Assembly (NCBI RefSeq): GCF_047345145.1
Contig: NZ_JBLFER010000002.1
Location: 1,116,001 to 1,180,000, forward strand
Source: Maribacter_C sp047345145
GTDB taxonomy: Bacteria; Bacteroidota; Bacteroidia; Flavobacteriales; Flavobacteriaceae
DNA length: 64,000 bases
Reading direction: 5' to 3'
Shown here: positions 16,567 through 26,532 of the stretch, piece after piece
Layout of the letters: every line of letters begins with the position of its first letter
How positions within the stretch are numbered: position 1 is the first letter of the stretch
Made by a program: the position numbers and the translations under genes
The notes under the pieces: generated by a model
Seen by the model: the letters and a program-made list of their open reading frames with translations, nothing else
The model's database searches: none
What the model was told of the DNA's origin: nothing

Positions 16567-18798
16567 ATGACAAAGTATACTTACATATGCATTCTTTTTT
16601 TCTTTGGATGTTATCCTGTGCTTTCGCAAACGGAACCGCTGCGAGAAAAAGTCTCTATTGAAGCAACTAGAACTATTGAAATAAAAGGGACGGTTCAAGG
16701 GAAAGAAAATTTTGAACCCTTATCTGGAGTGGAAGTTTCGACCAATTCAGGAGCGTATGCAATTACAGATGCTTTGGGAGAATATAAAATCAAGGTTTCA
16801 ATAGGCGATGAACTAATTTTTAAAAGTCCGGAGTTTGAAACCAAACGGCATATAATTACCAGCGATGAAGATGTTGATGTTTTGGTAGAGGGTTATTCTG
16901 AAAGTAGCTCCGCCCGATCAAAAAGTAAAAGAGTACAGGATGATCAGATATCGATTCACAAATCATATCTTGATTCTGCGAATTATTATAAGAAAAATGA
17001 CATTGAAAGAAGTATCGATTTTATAACCCAATCAATTGCGCAATTAGGAAAACGAGGAAATAAGAAAGAATTGGCCTTGTCTTTAACTGCTCTCGGCGAA
17101 ATATACCAATATCATAAGCAATATGACCTAGCTGTTACAAGCTTCAAAGATGCTCTTACGGCCAATAAAACAAGTAAAACGACCCTTTTACTTGGTGGTG
17201 CATATTTGTCAGAAAAGAGATATAAAGAAGCCGAAAAAACACTTTCGCCCTTATTGAAGGTCAAAAATTTAATTCCTTTTCAGCAAGTAGAATTATATGA
17301 AAGTCTCGGAGATGTTTATGCAGGATTAGGTAGGTTGAAAAAAGGAGTTGATTTCTATGAGGAGGCTTTGACCGTTGCCAAAAAGAATCAAATTACTCCT
17401 AAAATGACTGATTTGAATTCAAAAATTGCTGATGTCTATGCAACCGATGACAAATCTATTGAAGCTGAAGGGTATTATGGAAATTCTCTGAAATTGGCAG
17501 AGAGTCAAGCACCGCAGAGAGCGATTCAAGAAAAGGAAAAAGTAGCCGATTTTTACAATAAAAAGAATCGTTACGATGATGAAATTCAATTGCGAAAACA
17601 AAGTTTAAATGAATTGAATAGTCTTCCTAAACCCAAGGTAGAGCTGAAATCAGGGCAAATCACTGCTGATACTATTACCGCACAACGTATTAACTACAAG
17701 ATAGCGAATGCCTATATCGCCCAAGATAAGTATGAACAGGCTATTCCGTATTTAGAGAAAAGTATTATTGAGGCCGATACTGATGATGATCTTGTAGTTC
17801 AAAAAGATGCTACCAGAAAACTTTCTGAGGTTTATGAGAATCAGGGCGATTTCACAAAAGCCTTAGCAACTTATCAAGCCTATGTTTCAGTGGTAGACAC
17901 ACTATATATTCGTAAAGAACAGGAGATTTCGCGAGCCGCTCGATTCAATAGAGAAATTTCTACAAAGCAAAGCCGCATTTCCGGTTTAGAACAAGCGCGT
18001 GAATTATCACAAAGCAAATATGACTTAGCCGTAACTGAACAACAATTAATACAAGAGAGTAATAAGCGCCAAAAATGGGTTATTTATTCTTTGATTTTTG
18101 GACTGATCTTAATGGGTTTAGCTACCTTTTTCTTTTATCGCAGCAACCAGCAGCAGAAATTGGCTAATAATTTGTTGGCGCTGAAGTCGCTCCGCTCACA
18201 AATGAATCCGCATTTTATTTTTAATGCGCTAAATTCTGTTAATAACTACATCGCAAAAAGTGACGAACGCAGTGCGAATCGATATCTAAGTGAGTTTTCA
18301 ACCTTGATGAGGTCGGTTTTGGAAAATTCTGAAGAAGATTTTATTCCCTTATCCAAGGAGCTAGAACTCTTGGAGTTGTACGTGAAATTAGAACACTCTC
18401 GTTTTCCTGATAAGTTTGATTACAACATTGAATTAGAAGAGCATTTAGATGTTGCTGCTTTTCAAATTCCTCCGATGCTTTTACAGCCATATATCGAGAA
18501 TTCCATTTGGCACGGACTTCGATATAAGGAAGAAAAGGGATTGCTAAAAATTGAATTAAAGCAAAAGGATAAAGAAACTATAGAAATTACGATTACTGAT
18601 GATGGCATAGGGAGGAAAAAATCCGCGGCACTAAAAACACAGAATCAAAAGAAGCAAAAATCTAAAGGAATGGGCAACATTAAAAAGAGGGTTGCTATTT
18701 TGAATGATATGTATAAGGATAAGGTAGATGTTGCTATTTCTGATTTGGAAAATGATGGTTCAGGCACACAAGTCTTATTTACTCTAAAAAAAGATTGA
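16567..18798 (+). CDS. LytS-type sensor histidine kinase with CarboxypepD_reg and TPR domains
   Basis: A 743-residue protein: signal peptide (about 1-20), a CarboxypepD_reg-like beta-sandwich (about 38-115), a long TPR array (about 135-450) containing LGEIYQYHKQYDLAVTSFKDAL and similar repeats, a coiled coil (about 455-500), one transmembrane helix (about 502-524), then the His_kinase domain with QMNPHFIFNAL (phospho-acceptor H549) and a GHKL ATPase domain (IPPMLLQPYIENSIWHGL, ITDDGIGRKKS). It lies one base upstream of its LytTR regulator. Periplasmic TPRs suggest it senses a protein or envelope assembly rather than a small ligand. The CarboxypepD_reg domain is an unusual addition. Confidence 0.9.
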   Translation: MTKYTYICILFFFGCYPVLSQTEPLREKVSIEATRTIEIKGTVQGKENFEPLSGVEVSTNSGAYAITDALGEYKIKVSIGDELIFKSPEFETKRHIITSDEDVDVLVEGYSESSSARSKSKRVQDDQISIHKSYLDSANYYKKNDIERSIDFITQSIAQLGKRGNKKELALSLTALGEIYQYHKQYDLAVTSFKDALTANKTSKTTLLLGGAYLSEKRYKEAEKTLSPLLKVKNLIPFQQVELYESLGDVYAGLGRLKKGVDFYEEALTVAKKNQITPKMTDLNSKIADVYATDDKSIEAEGYYGNSLKLAESQAPQRAIQEKEKVADFYNKKNRYDDEIQLRKQSLNELNSLPKPKVELKSGQITADTITAQRINYKIANAYIAQDKYEQAIPYLEKSIIEADTDDDLVVQKDATRKLSEVYENQGDFTKALATYQAYVSVVDTLYIRKEQEISRAARFNREISTKQSRISGLEQARELSQSKYDLAVTEQQLIQESNKRQKWVIYSLIFGLILMGLATFFFYRSNQQQKLANNLLALKSLRSQMNPHFIFNALNSVNNYIAKSDERSANRYLSEFSTLMRSVLENSEEDFIPLSKELELLELYVKLEHSRFPDKFDYNIELEEHLDVAAFQIPPMLLQPYIENSIWHGLRYKEEKGLLKIELKQKDKETIEITITDDGIGRKKSAALKTQNQKKQKSKGMGNIKKRVAILNDMYKDKVDVAISDLENDGSGTQVLFTLKKD

Positions 18799-18799
18799 T

Positions 18800-19528
18800 A
18801 TGAAATTAAACGCAATCATAGTAGAAGATGAAGCGAATAGTCGTGAGATATTAAGCAATTACTTGGCCAAGTACTGTCAGAACGTAAGCTTAGTTGGTGA
18901 GGCGGAATCGATCGAGCAAGCTAAAAAATTAATTGACCAGCATGCATTAGATTTGGTTTTTCTTGACGTTGAAATGCCTTTTGGTAATGGTTTTGACCTG
19001 CTTGATCAAATGCCAGATAGAACATTTGAAACTGTTTTTGTAACCGCTTACAATCAGTATGCAATGGACGCACTAAACAATCATGCGGCTTATTATTTAA
19101 TGAAGCCCATTAATATTGATGAATTGATTAAGGCAGTAGATTACGTTACGGAAATAAGAAAAAAAGAAGATGCGCTAGAAGATCGTGTTCTAACTCCGAA
19201 ATTGAATAAGGTTGATGGTAAAATAACACTTCCGCAACAAGATGGTTTTCAAATACTTAATGTGGCTGATATTTTATATTGTAAAGCTGATGATAATTAC
19301 ACAGAGATCTATTTAGAAAATAAGAAGATTTTAGTGAGTAAAACTTTGAAGTATTTTGAAGAAGCTCTTTCTAAATTTGCTTTTGCACGTATTCACAAAT
19401 CCTATTTAGTGAATGTGAATGAGGTAGTGAAGTATCGCAAGGGTAAAGGCGGAAGCGTGGTCGTCTCCAATGGAAAAGAATTATTAGTATCTGCCTCAAA
19501 GAAAAAGGATCTTTTAGCTTATTTTTAG
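18800..19528 (+). CDS. LytTR-family response regulator
   Basis: A 242-residue regulator: receiver domain at 1-125 with acidic pocket E9/D10, phospho-acceptor D56 (VFLDVEMP) and conserved VTAYNQYAMDAL and KPI; LytTR DNA-binding domain at about 140-240 (ILYCKADDNYTEIYL, FARIHKSYLVNVNEV). The start lies one base after the kinase stop, so they are co-translated partners. LytTR proteins bind paired direct-repeat sites upstream of target genes; the targets here are not evident. Confidence 0.94.
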   Translation: MKLNAIIVEDEANSREILSNYLAKYCQNVSLVGEAESIEQAKKLIDQHALDLVFLDVEMPFGNGFDLLDQMPDRTFETVFVTAYNQYAMDALNNHAAYYLMKPINIDELIKAVDYVTEIRKKEDALEDRVLTPKLNKVDGKITLPQQDGFQILNVADILYCKADDNYTEIYLENKKILVSKTLKYFEEALSKFAFARIHKSYLVNVNEVVKYRKGKGGSVVVSNGKELLVSASKKKDLLAYF

Positions 19529-19558
19529 ACTATACTTTTCTAATACTCAATCCAAAAC

Positions 19559-20077
19559 ATGATTTTAAAAACGATAAGAGGGAAAACTCCTCAAATAGGG
19601 GAAGATTGTTTCATTGCCGAAAATGCAACTATTGTAGGTGAAGTAAGTATGGGGAGTCAATGTAGCATTTGGTTTAATGCTGTTTTACGCGGAGATGTAC
19701 ATTTCATTAAGTTAGGAAATAAAGTGAATGTGCAAGATGGAGCAGTTGTGCATTGTACCTATCAAAAATCACCAACTACAATCGGAAATAATGTTTCTAT
19801 TGGTCATAACGCTCTGGTACACGGTTGTACCATAAAAGATAATGTTTTGATAGGAATGGGAAGTATTGTTATGGATGACTGCATAGTCGAAAGTAATAGT
19901 ATTATTGCTGCTGGTGCTGTAGTTACAAAAGGAACACATGTGCCATCGGGAACGGTATGGGCGGGAATGCCAGCTAAAAAGATAAAAGACATTAGCCCTG
20001 AATTAAGCTCGGGTGAAATAGATCGAATTGCTAATAACTATGTGAAATACTCTAGTTGGTTCAAAGATGAGGAGTAG
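19559..20077 (+). CDS. Gamma-class carbonic anhydrase-like (left-handed beta-helix) protein
   Basis: A 172-residue hexapeptide-repeat protein. Repeats of the (I/V)G-x-x pattern run from residue 15 to 140. The three metal-binding histidines of the gamma carbonic anhydrase family are visible in AVVHC, SIGHN and LVHGC. Such proteins trimerise and bind zinc or iron at subunit interfaces; many homologues (YrdA/PaaY type) are annotated as carbonic anhydrases without proven activity. The gene is 30 bases after the LytTR regulator but unrelated in function. Confidence 0.88.
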   Translation: MILKTIRGKTPQIGEDCFIAENATIVGEVSMGSQCSIWFNAVLRGDVHFIKLGNKVNVQDGAVVHCTYQKSPTTIGNNVSIGHNALVHGCTIKDNVLIGMGSIVMDDCIVESNSIIAAGAVVTKGTHVPSGTVWAGMPAKKIKDISPELSSGEIDRIANNYVKYSSWFKDEE

Positions 20078-20117
20078 GGCTTATGGCTTTCCAGTTGTTA
20101 GTATTTTGAACTTTGGC

Positions 20118-20147
20118 TTGTGCCGCAGCTAGATATGCTTATTTTTG
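20118..20147 (+). promoter_or_regulatory. Bacteroidota-type promoter of fabD
   Basis: TTG at 20118-20120, a 19-base spacer and TATTTTTG at 20140-20147 fit the -33/-7 consensus. The -7 element is 19 bases before the fabD ATG. Confidence 0.6.
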
Positions 20148-20166
20148 CCAATCAAATTAGAAAACA

Positions 20167-21051
20167 ATGAATGCATATATATTCCCTGGTCAGGGAGCTC
20201 AGTTTGTAGGTATGGGGTTAGACCTTTACGAGAAATACCCTGTAGCTCAAGAACTATTCGAGAATGCCAATGAAATATTAGGTTTCCATATTACGGACAT
20301 CATGTTCGAAGGTACTACAGAGGATTTAAAACAAACTAAGGTAACGCAACCAGCTATTTTTTTACATTCTGTGATTTTAAGCAAAGTAATGGGCGCCAGC
20401 TTCAAGCCTGATATGGTTGCTGGTCATTCTCTTGGAGAATTTTCTGCCTTGGTGGCGAATGGAGTTCTAAATTTTGAGGATGGTCTCAAATTGGTCTCCC
20501 AGCGTGCGTTGGCGATGCAAAAAGCCTGTGAATTACAACCGAGTACAATGGCTGCTGTTTTAAACTTGCCTGATGATGTGGTTGAAAGGATATGCGAAGA
20601 AACCAATGGCATCGTAGTTGCTGCAAATTATAATTGCCCAGGTCAATTGGTAATTTCAGGAGAAGTGAATGCAATAGAGGTCGCTTGTGAGAAGATGAAA
20701 GAAGCAGGAGCTCGGAGAGCTTTAGTTCTTCCTGTTGGTGGGGCTTTTCATTCTCCATTAATGGAGCCAGCAAGAGAAGAGTTGGCAAGTGCCATAGAAA
20801 GTACAGCTTTCGGTAGTGCCAATTGTCCGATTTATCAAAATGTACCGACAACGGCAGTATCAGGTTCCGATGAAATCAAAAAGAATTTAATCTCGCAGCT
20901 GACTGCTCCCGTTAAATGGACACAAAGTGTTCAAAACATGATAAAGGATGGAGCTTCCCTGTTTACTGAGGTTGGACCCGGTAAGGTGTTGCAGGGTCTA
21001 GTTCGAAAGATAAACGGAGATGTTGAAACTACTTCGGCCATTCTTGAATAA
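20167..21051 (+). CDS. fabD: Malonyl-CoA:ACP transacylase FabD
   Basis: A 294-residue acyltransferase: FPGQGAQFVGMG at the N-terminus, nucleophile Ser88 in AGHSLGEFSAL, catalytic histidine in GGAFHSPLM, and the C-terminal TEVGPGKVLQGL. It transfers malonyl groups from CoA to acyl carrier protein, feeding fatty-acid elongation in the cytoplasm. The length is normal for the family. It is apparently monocistronic, since the next gene is 166 bases away, on the same strand, and functionally unrelated. Confidence 0.96.
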   Translation: MNAYIFPGQGAQFVGMGLDLYEKYPVAQELFENANEILGFHITDIMFEGTTEDLKQTKVTQPAIFLHSVILSKVMGASFKPDMVAGHSLGEFSALVANGVLNFEDGLKLVSQRALAMQKACELQPSTMAAVLNLPDDVVERICEETNGIVVAANYNCPGQLVISGEVNAIEVACEKMKEAGARRALVLPVGGAFHSPLMEPAREELASAIESTAFGSANCPIYQNVPTTAVSGSDEIKKNLISQLTAPVKWTQSVQNMIKDGASLFTEVGPGKVLQGLVRKINGDVETTSAILE

Positions 21052-21187
21052 ACGCAGTGGCCGATTTTATCTGTTGTTAATCTCTATAAACTCACATTTC
21101 CCCCGTTATTTAGGGTATTAGACGTTTTTTTTTAGTAATATTGACCCCATTTTTTACCTACTTAGAGTGCCTAATTTATGCTGTCCC

Positions 21188-21207
21188 TTGAATTAGTTGT
21201 AATTCAA
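21188..21207. promoter_or_regulatory. Inverted repeat just upstream of the type IX surface-protein gene
   Basis: TTGAATTA and TAATTCAA form a perfect 8-bp inverted repeat with a GTTG spacer, ending 10 bases before the first ATG of the CHU_C gene. It could be an operator or an RNA hairpin in the leader; it has no U-run and is not a terminator. Confidence 0.45.
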
Positions 21208-21217
21208 TGAACAGATT

Positions 21218-24200
21218 ATGATATTGAAACAAGAACATTTATCCTTTATGAATCTTTTAAAAGTTTTTAAAGGAATTTTATTTTTTGGAGCTTTTTTGAT
21301 GATGCCTTCTTTATGGGCTCAGAACATTATTATTACATCTAATGACGACGCGGCCGAAGAAGTAACGGCGCCTGGAGCTCAAAATACAGCTAGTTTTACA
21401 ATATCTAGAGATTTTGATAACCCTTTGGCTTCCGCAGTTTCTTATGCAGTAACTGGTACTTCAACCTCCGGTATAGACCATGATTTGGCTTCTTCGGGAA
21501 GTGTTACAATTATTCACGAAGGACCTCAATCTATTACTACTGAGATTAACATTGTTGATGATAATTTCGTTGAAGATATAGAGACTATTACGATTACTCT
21601 TAATCAACTAAGTGTCTTAGGATCTGGTACTGTAGATCCAAATCAAAGTTCAGTAACCCTAAATATCACTGACAATGACAAAGGTAAAATTTCATTTGAT
21701 ACCAACAGCCCTTTGTTTGTCGACGAAGCTTTAGAAGATGGTGCCGATGGAAATTTTCGCTTAGTGTCTTTAGACGATTTAGAGAATAATTCTGTTTTTA
21801 ATGGGCTAGGAGAAACTGTTGAAGTGTTTTTTACTGTTTTAGGCAGTAGCACGGCAGATGGGCCAGGTCCTGCCCCTGATGATTTTGATTTGACAAGTCG
21901 GGTAAATGCATCTTATACAGCAATTTTGTTTCCCGATTTACAGGGCTTTAGTCATGTTGCAGTAGAAGCATTTGATGACCCAGATTTTGAGGGTGCTGAA
22001 ACGATTACAATTCGATTGACAGGGACTAGTTCTGCTCTTTATGAGATTGGAACAGTTGATACTGCTACGGTAACCATAATAGATAATGAATGTGCTGCAG
22101 GAGATACTGCACCCGCTTTTGGTACTAATCCAGTAAGTTTATGTGATGTAGCAAGCGTTAATTTAAATACACTTGTGTCTAATAGTGGGCCAACAGGTTC
22201 TACATTGCGATGGAGTTTAGACTCTGCTGGTGCTCCATTTATTACAGGAACGGCAGTTACTCAAGCAAATTCAAATACCTATTACGCTTTTTACACAGCA
22301 GGTTCTGGTGCATCTTTTTGCCAAACTCAAGCATCAGCCCCACTCGTTATAGATTTGAATGAATCCCCAGATGCAGGAAATAATACAACTGCTGAAAGAT
22401 GTAATGAAAGTGGTTTTGGAGTAGCGACAGCAATCAATTTGAGCAATGTGCTGACAGGTGAAGATGCGGGAGGCACATGGGATTGGGTTTCTGGCCCTGT
22501 AGAAATAGCTCCCAATGCATCTTCTGTTGTGAATTTCAACAACGACCCCGCCGGCCTTTATATCTATCGATATACTGTGACAGGTTCAGGGGCTTGTGAC
22601 GATGATACTGCTGATATCGAAATAGAAGTCACCGGTTGCAATCCTTGTGCTGATTTTGATACAGCACCTACTTTTAACAATGATCCAACTAGTTTATGTG
22701 ATGTGTCGAGCGTCAATTTGAATAGTTTTGTGAACAATTCTGGGCCTTCTAATTCTGTTACTCGATGGAGTTTAAGCGCCAACCCTACGGAAGCACAACT
22801 TCTTAGCGCAGCTGCTGCGGCTGCGGCTGGTTCAGGTACTTATTATGCGGTTTTTTCAGCAGGTACAGGAACAACTTTTTGCTCTAGTCCTCCCTCTAAT
22901 TCACTTGTTATTACTTTAAGTGAAACCCCAGATGCGGGTGCAGACGCCAATGGTGCTGCCTGTAATAATCCTGATGATACTTTTGGGGATACTTTATTGG
23001 ATTTAGATACCTTGCTTTCTCCAGGAGTTGATCCAGGAACTTGGGAATTTACTATGGGTCCACAGGAGTTGAATCCAAATGCTAATAACAGGGTTCAATT
23101 TAGAAATCGATTAGAAGGAACCTATATTTATACATATACCACAAATAATGCAATGGAACCATGTGAAGAAGATTCAGCAGTTTTCACTATTTCTGTTGGA
23201 AATTGTGACCCTTGTGTTGCTGGTAATACTGCTCCTGCTTTAAATGACATCGAAACTGATTTTTGTGGGCCAATAATGGGTAGCCTAAATGATTATGTTT
23301 TGGGAGGTACCGGAAGTGCACCAAGTGGTACCGAATTAAAATGGGCTACTAGTATGTTGGAGAGACCAGTAGCAGAAGCGGATTTTATTTCAGATGCTCT
23401 TGTGGCCAATCCATTACCTGGAGGTTACTTTGGGTACTATTTCGATGCAGATAATAATTGTGTTAGTCCACCATTAGAAGTTAGTTTGCTTTCTAAAGTA
23501 ATCCCTACATTGACAAATGTTCAGGGAGCAGAACGTTGTGATACAGGTACTGTCGTACTTACAGCAACTGGAATGGCAGGTGTGGATAATGCTACAATAA
23601 ATTGGTACGCTTCTGAAACAAGTAGTGGTATTATAGGATCGGGCTCAAGTTTTACTACTCCAATTCTTTCGACTACCACTTCATTTTACGCAGAAGCAAC
23701 CTTCAATGGTTGTACAAGTGAAAGACAACAGGCTATTGCAACCGTTGCTCAGCAGCCCTCAGCAGGTACACCCCAAAATAATGGTAACGCATCTGCGTGT
23801 AGCGTAGCAGCTAATGGACCTACCATTTTAGATTTGGATGATTTGCTTTCAGGTGAAGACGCTGGCGGATGGTCTTATACAAGCGGCCCTATTTCTGATA
23901 TTAATATTCCGTCAAATAATATTATAAATTTCGAAGGTCGCCCAGATGGTGAGTACGTTTTTACCTATTCTACCACTGGTGCTCAAGCCCCTTGTACAGA
24001 TGATTCTTCAGTAATAACTATCACCTTAAACGACTGTGATATTGATACTGATTTAGATGGATTATTTGATGGCCCTGAGGCTACTTTAGGTACTGATCCG
24101 ACGAATCCAGATACTGACGGTGACGGTATAAACGATGGCGAAGAAGTGGGTGCTGATATTGAAAACCCACTTGACGAAGATGAGGATGGTATAATTGATG

Positions 24201-25516
24201 CTTTGGATTCAAATATTTTGGATAGTGATTCAGATGGTGTTGTAGATCAAATCGATCCGGCAAATGAGAACCCTTGTGTGCCAAGTCGTATGAATGGTGT
24301 TTGTGATTTTGATTTAGACGAAGTTCCTGATGTTAACGATCCAGAACCTGATAATCCTTGTGTTCCAGATATAAACCATCCAAACTGTAACCCTGATCCT
24401 ATAGACTTAGAAATCTCAAAGGAAGTAGACAATTTAAATGCTTTAATTGGTGATGAAGTCACTTTTACAATAACAGTAAGAAACCTAAGTGATGCCAAGG
24501 CTAGAGAGATTAAAATAGGAGATTTATTAGAAAGTGGATTTGAATATATTTCTCATGAAGCCTCTGGTGGTGATTATAATGTGGAAATGGGAGAGTGGGA
24601 AATTATTGAAATGGATCCCTTGTCAACCCAAACTTTATCAATGACGGTTACCATTCTTGAGGGTGGTTCGTATAATAACACCGCCGAATTGTTAGATTCT
24701 TTTCCTGAAGATAATACCCCTGCGAATAATAGTGCTACAATAACTTTACCAATAGAATTGCCAGTTGGGGTTAACCTTATTTTAGAAAAGACCGTTAGCT
24801 TAGGTTTTGACAAAGAAAAACTTAAAACTGTGACTGGTTTGGTAAGTGATATAGTACCTGACGTTGAAGTAATTTATTTCCTTAAGCTAATTAATAAATC
24901 AATTCAAGATGCGGTTTCAAACATTCGAGTAAGAGATGTCTTTACAAATGATGATAATGTCGAATTTGATTTTGTTGATGCCGTAATACCTGCAGAAACT
25001 GAATTTAATGATGAAACAGGTGTTTGGTTGATTAACCGAAGTTTAGCCGTAGGAGAAGAAATTGAACTTTCTATTAGAATGGCTTTTAAGAGCGAAGGAG
25101 TTGTTTTGAATACTGCCACTATCGAAAGCTCCACACCAAGTGAAAGTGTCTTAGAAGATCTAGATAGTAATTCTTCTGCCCGGGTAGAAATTACTACACG
25201 CAACGAGGTTGAGATTGGCATTTTGTACAATCAGTTTTCGCCGAATAATGATGGTTTAAATGATATTTTAAAAATTAATAGAATAAAGAAGAATGAGGTT
25301 GGTGATGATGAATTGGTAGAGATAGTTTATAATATTCAAATTTTCAACAGATATGGAAATTTGGTGTTTGATGCCACAAATAAAAAAGAGGATGAAGTAT
25401 GGGATGGCACTTGGAAAGGCAAAGATGCACCAGACGGTACATATTTTTATACCCTGAATCTTGATTTTGGAGAGGGGCCGACAACTCAAAAAGGCTGGAT
25501 TCAGCTTATTAGATAA
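21218..25516 (+). CDS. Large surface protein with Calx-beta, DUF11-like and CHU_C (type IX, type B sorting) domains
   Basis: A 1432-residue secreted protein. A signal peptide ends near WAQ; a start 10 codons later (21248) gives a more standard one. Then come two Calx-beta domains (about 37-290), three cysteine-containing repeat blocks (about 292-475, 476-665, 666-925) each opening with DTAP- or NTAP-like motifs, a D-rich calcium-binding stretch resembling thrombospondin type 3 repeats (about 926-1050), two DUF11-like domains (about 1060-1310), and a gliding-motility-associated C-terminal domain (about 1320-1432) with FSPNNDGLND, IFNRYGNLVF, W(D/K)G and PDGTYFY. It should be exported by type IX secretion and stay on the surface. 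PorP/SprF and OmpA genes follow directly. Confidence 0.92.
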   Translation: MILKQEHLSFMNLLKVFKGILFFGAFLMMPSLWAQNIIITSNDDAAEEVTAPGAQNTASFTISRDFDNPLASAVSYAVTGTSTSGIDHDLASSGSVTIIHEGPQSITTEINIVDDNFVEDIETITITLNQLSVLGSGTVDPNQSSVTLNITDNDKGKISFDTNSPLFVDEALEDGADGNFRLVSLDDLENNSVFNGLGETVEVFFTVLGSSTADGPGPAPDDFDLTSRVNASYTAILFPDLQGFSHVAVEAFDDPDFEGAETITIRLTGTSSALYEIGTVDTATVTIIDNECAAGDTAPAFGTNPVSLCDVASVNLNTLVSNSGPTGSTLRWSLDSAGAPFITGTAVTQANSNTYYAFYTAGSGASFCQTQASAPLVIDLNESPDAGNNTTAERCNESGFGVATAINLSNVLTGEDAGGTWDWVSGPVEIAPNASSVVNFNNDPAGLYIYRYTVTGSGACDDDTADIEIEVTGCNPCADFDTAPTFNNDPTSLCDVSSVNLNSFVNNSGPSNSVTRWSLSANPTEAQLLSAAAAAAAGSGTYYAVFSAGTGTTFCSSPPSNSLVITLSETPDAGADANGAACNNPDDTFGDTLLDLDTLLSPGVDPGTWEFTMGPQELNPNANNRVQFRNRLEGTYIYTYTTNNAMEPCEEDSAVFTISVGNCDPCVAGNTAPALNDIETDFCGPIMGSLNDYVLGGTGSAPSGTELKWATSMLERPVAEADFISDALVANPLPGGYFGYYFDADNNCVSPPLEVSLLSKVIPTLTNVQGAERCDTGTVVLTATGMAGVDNATINWYASETSSGIIGSGSSFTTPILSTTTSFYAEATFNGCTSERQQAIATVAQQPSAGTPQNNGNASACSVAANGPTILDLDDLLSGEDAGGWSYTSGPISDINIPSNNIINFEGRPDGEYVFTYSTTGAQAPCTDDSSVITITLNDCDIDTDLDGLFDGPEATLGTDPTNPDTDGDGINDGEEVGADIENPLDEDEDGIIDALDSNILDSDSDGVVDQIDPANENPCVPSRMNGVCDFDLDEVPDVNDPEPDNPCVPDINHPNCNPDPIDLEISKEVDNLNALIGDEVTFTITVRNLSDAKAREIKIGDLLESGFEYISHEASGGDYNVEMGEWEIIEMDPLSTQTLSMTVTILEGGSYNNTAELLDSFPEDNTPANNSATITLPIELPVGVNLILEKTVSLGFDKEKLKTVTGLVSDIVPDVEVIYFLKLINKSIQDAVSNIRVRDVFTNDDNVEFDFVDAVIPAETEFNDETGVWLINRSLAVGEEIELSIRMAFKSEGVVLNTATIESSTPSESVLEDLDSNSSARVEITTRNEVEIGILYNQFSPNNDGLNDILKINRIKKNEVGDDELVEIVYNIQIFNRYGNLVFDATNKKEDEVWDGTWKGKDAPDGTYFYTLNLDFGEGPTTQKGWIQLIR

Positions 25517-25523
25517 TGCAAGA

Positions 25524-26519
25524 ATGATTTACGAAAAAGGTAGATTTTTATATAGAGGAGCCCTATGCGCTATTTCTTTGGCTCTTTTTGCGGTCAACAG
25601 CTCATTTGCTCAGAAAGAACCGCAGTATACTCAATATATGTATAATATAGGGAGTTTTAATCCGGCTTATGTAGGTACTACCGAAACTCCTGAGATTATT
25701 GGTTCTTACAGAGCCCAATGGATTGATTTACCAGGAGCTCCTAGAACAATACGGTTTGGAACTAACGTGCCTTTTTCTAATGAGAAAATGGGAATTGGTT
25801 TTAACGTAGTTAGCGATCAATTAGGCCCAACTTCTCAAACGTATATTGATATTGCTTATTCGTACCAATTTAATATTTCGGAAAACGCTAAATTGTCTTT
25901 TGGAATGGACGTTGGAGGCTCGTTTTTAAATGTAGATTTTACAAAAGGTACCTTTGAAAACCCGGGAGAACCTTTCGATGGTCAAAATATTCAGAATTTT
26001 TACCCCACTATAGGCGCTGGCCTTTTTCTTTACGGAAGAGATACTTGGTACCTAGGAGCATCCATACCAAATTTTTTGACTGATGGAATTTATAATAACG
26101 AAGTAGCGACGGTAATTGAAGGTAAAATGCAATTTAACTTAATTGGAGGATATGTATTTGATTTGGGAGAAAGCTTAAAGTTTAAACCAGCTTTTTTAAT
26201 AAACTATATTAATGGAGCTCCTTTAAACACGAATCTTTCTACTAATTTTTTGATTAATGATAAATTTACGCTTGGAGCTTCATATCGTTTTGGAAATGCT
26301 GTAAGTGGTTTGGCGGGTTTTCAAGTGGCTAATTCTACCTTTATAGGATATTCTTATGATTACAATACAAACGGCCTAGGAGGTTTTAATAGTGGTTCTC
26401 ACGAAGTTATTTTAAAATTCTTTTTGGGTAAAGGAAGTAGTGGTAGTGGTAATGGCGGTTCAAGAAATAAGAAACTAAAAGGAAAACCAAAACAAATTGA
26501 TTCACCTAGATTTTTCTAA
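25524..26519 (+). CDS. PorP/SprF-family type IX secretion outer-membrane protein
   Basis: The start chosen is the ATG 7 bases after the preceding stop, giving a normal signal peptide (MIYEKGRFLYRGALCAISLALFAVNSSFAQ); the open frame upstream runs inside the previous gene. The mature part opens with EPQYTQYMYNIGSFNPAYVG, the hallmark of PorP/SprF, and has alternating amphipathic beta strands through to the glycine-rich end and PRFF-type C-terminus. These proteins sit in the outer membrane and work with an adjacent CHU_C protein, as SprF does for SprB. Together with the genes on both sides it forms a three-gene cassette. Confidence 0.93.
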   Translation: MIYEKGRFLYRGALCAISLALFAVNSSFAQKEPQYTQYMYNIGSFNPAYVGTTETPEIIGSYRAQWIDLPGAPRTIRFGTNVPFSNEKMGIGFNVVSDQLGPTSQTYIDIAYSYQFNISENAKLSFGMDVGGSFLNVDFTKGTFENPGEPFDGQNIQNFYPTIGAGLFLYGRDTWYLGASIPNFLTDGIYNNEVATVIEGKMQFNLIGGYVFDLGESLKFKPAFLINYINGAPLNTNLSTNFLINDKFTLGASYRFGNAVSGLAGFQVANSTFIGYSYDYNTNGLGGFNSGSHEVILKFFLGKGSSGSGNGGSRNKKLKGKPKQIDSPRFF

Positions 26520-26532
26520 AGTTCGTATAAAA

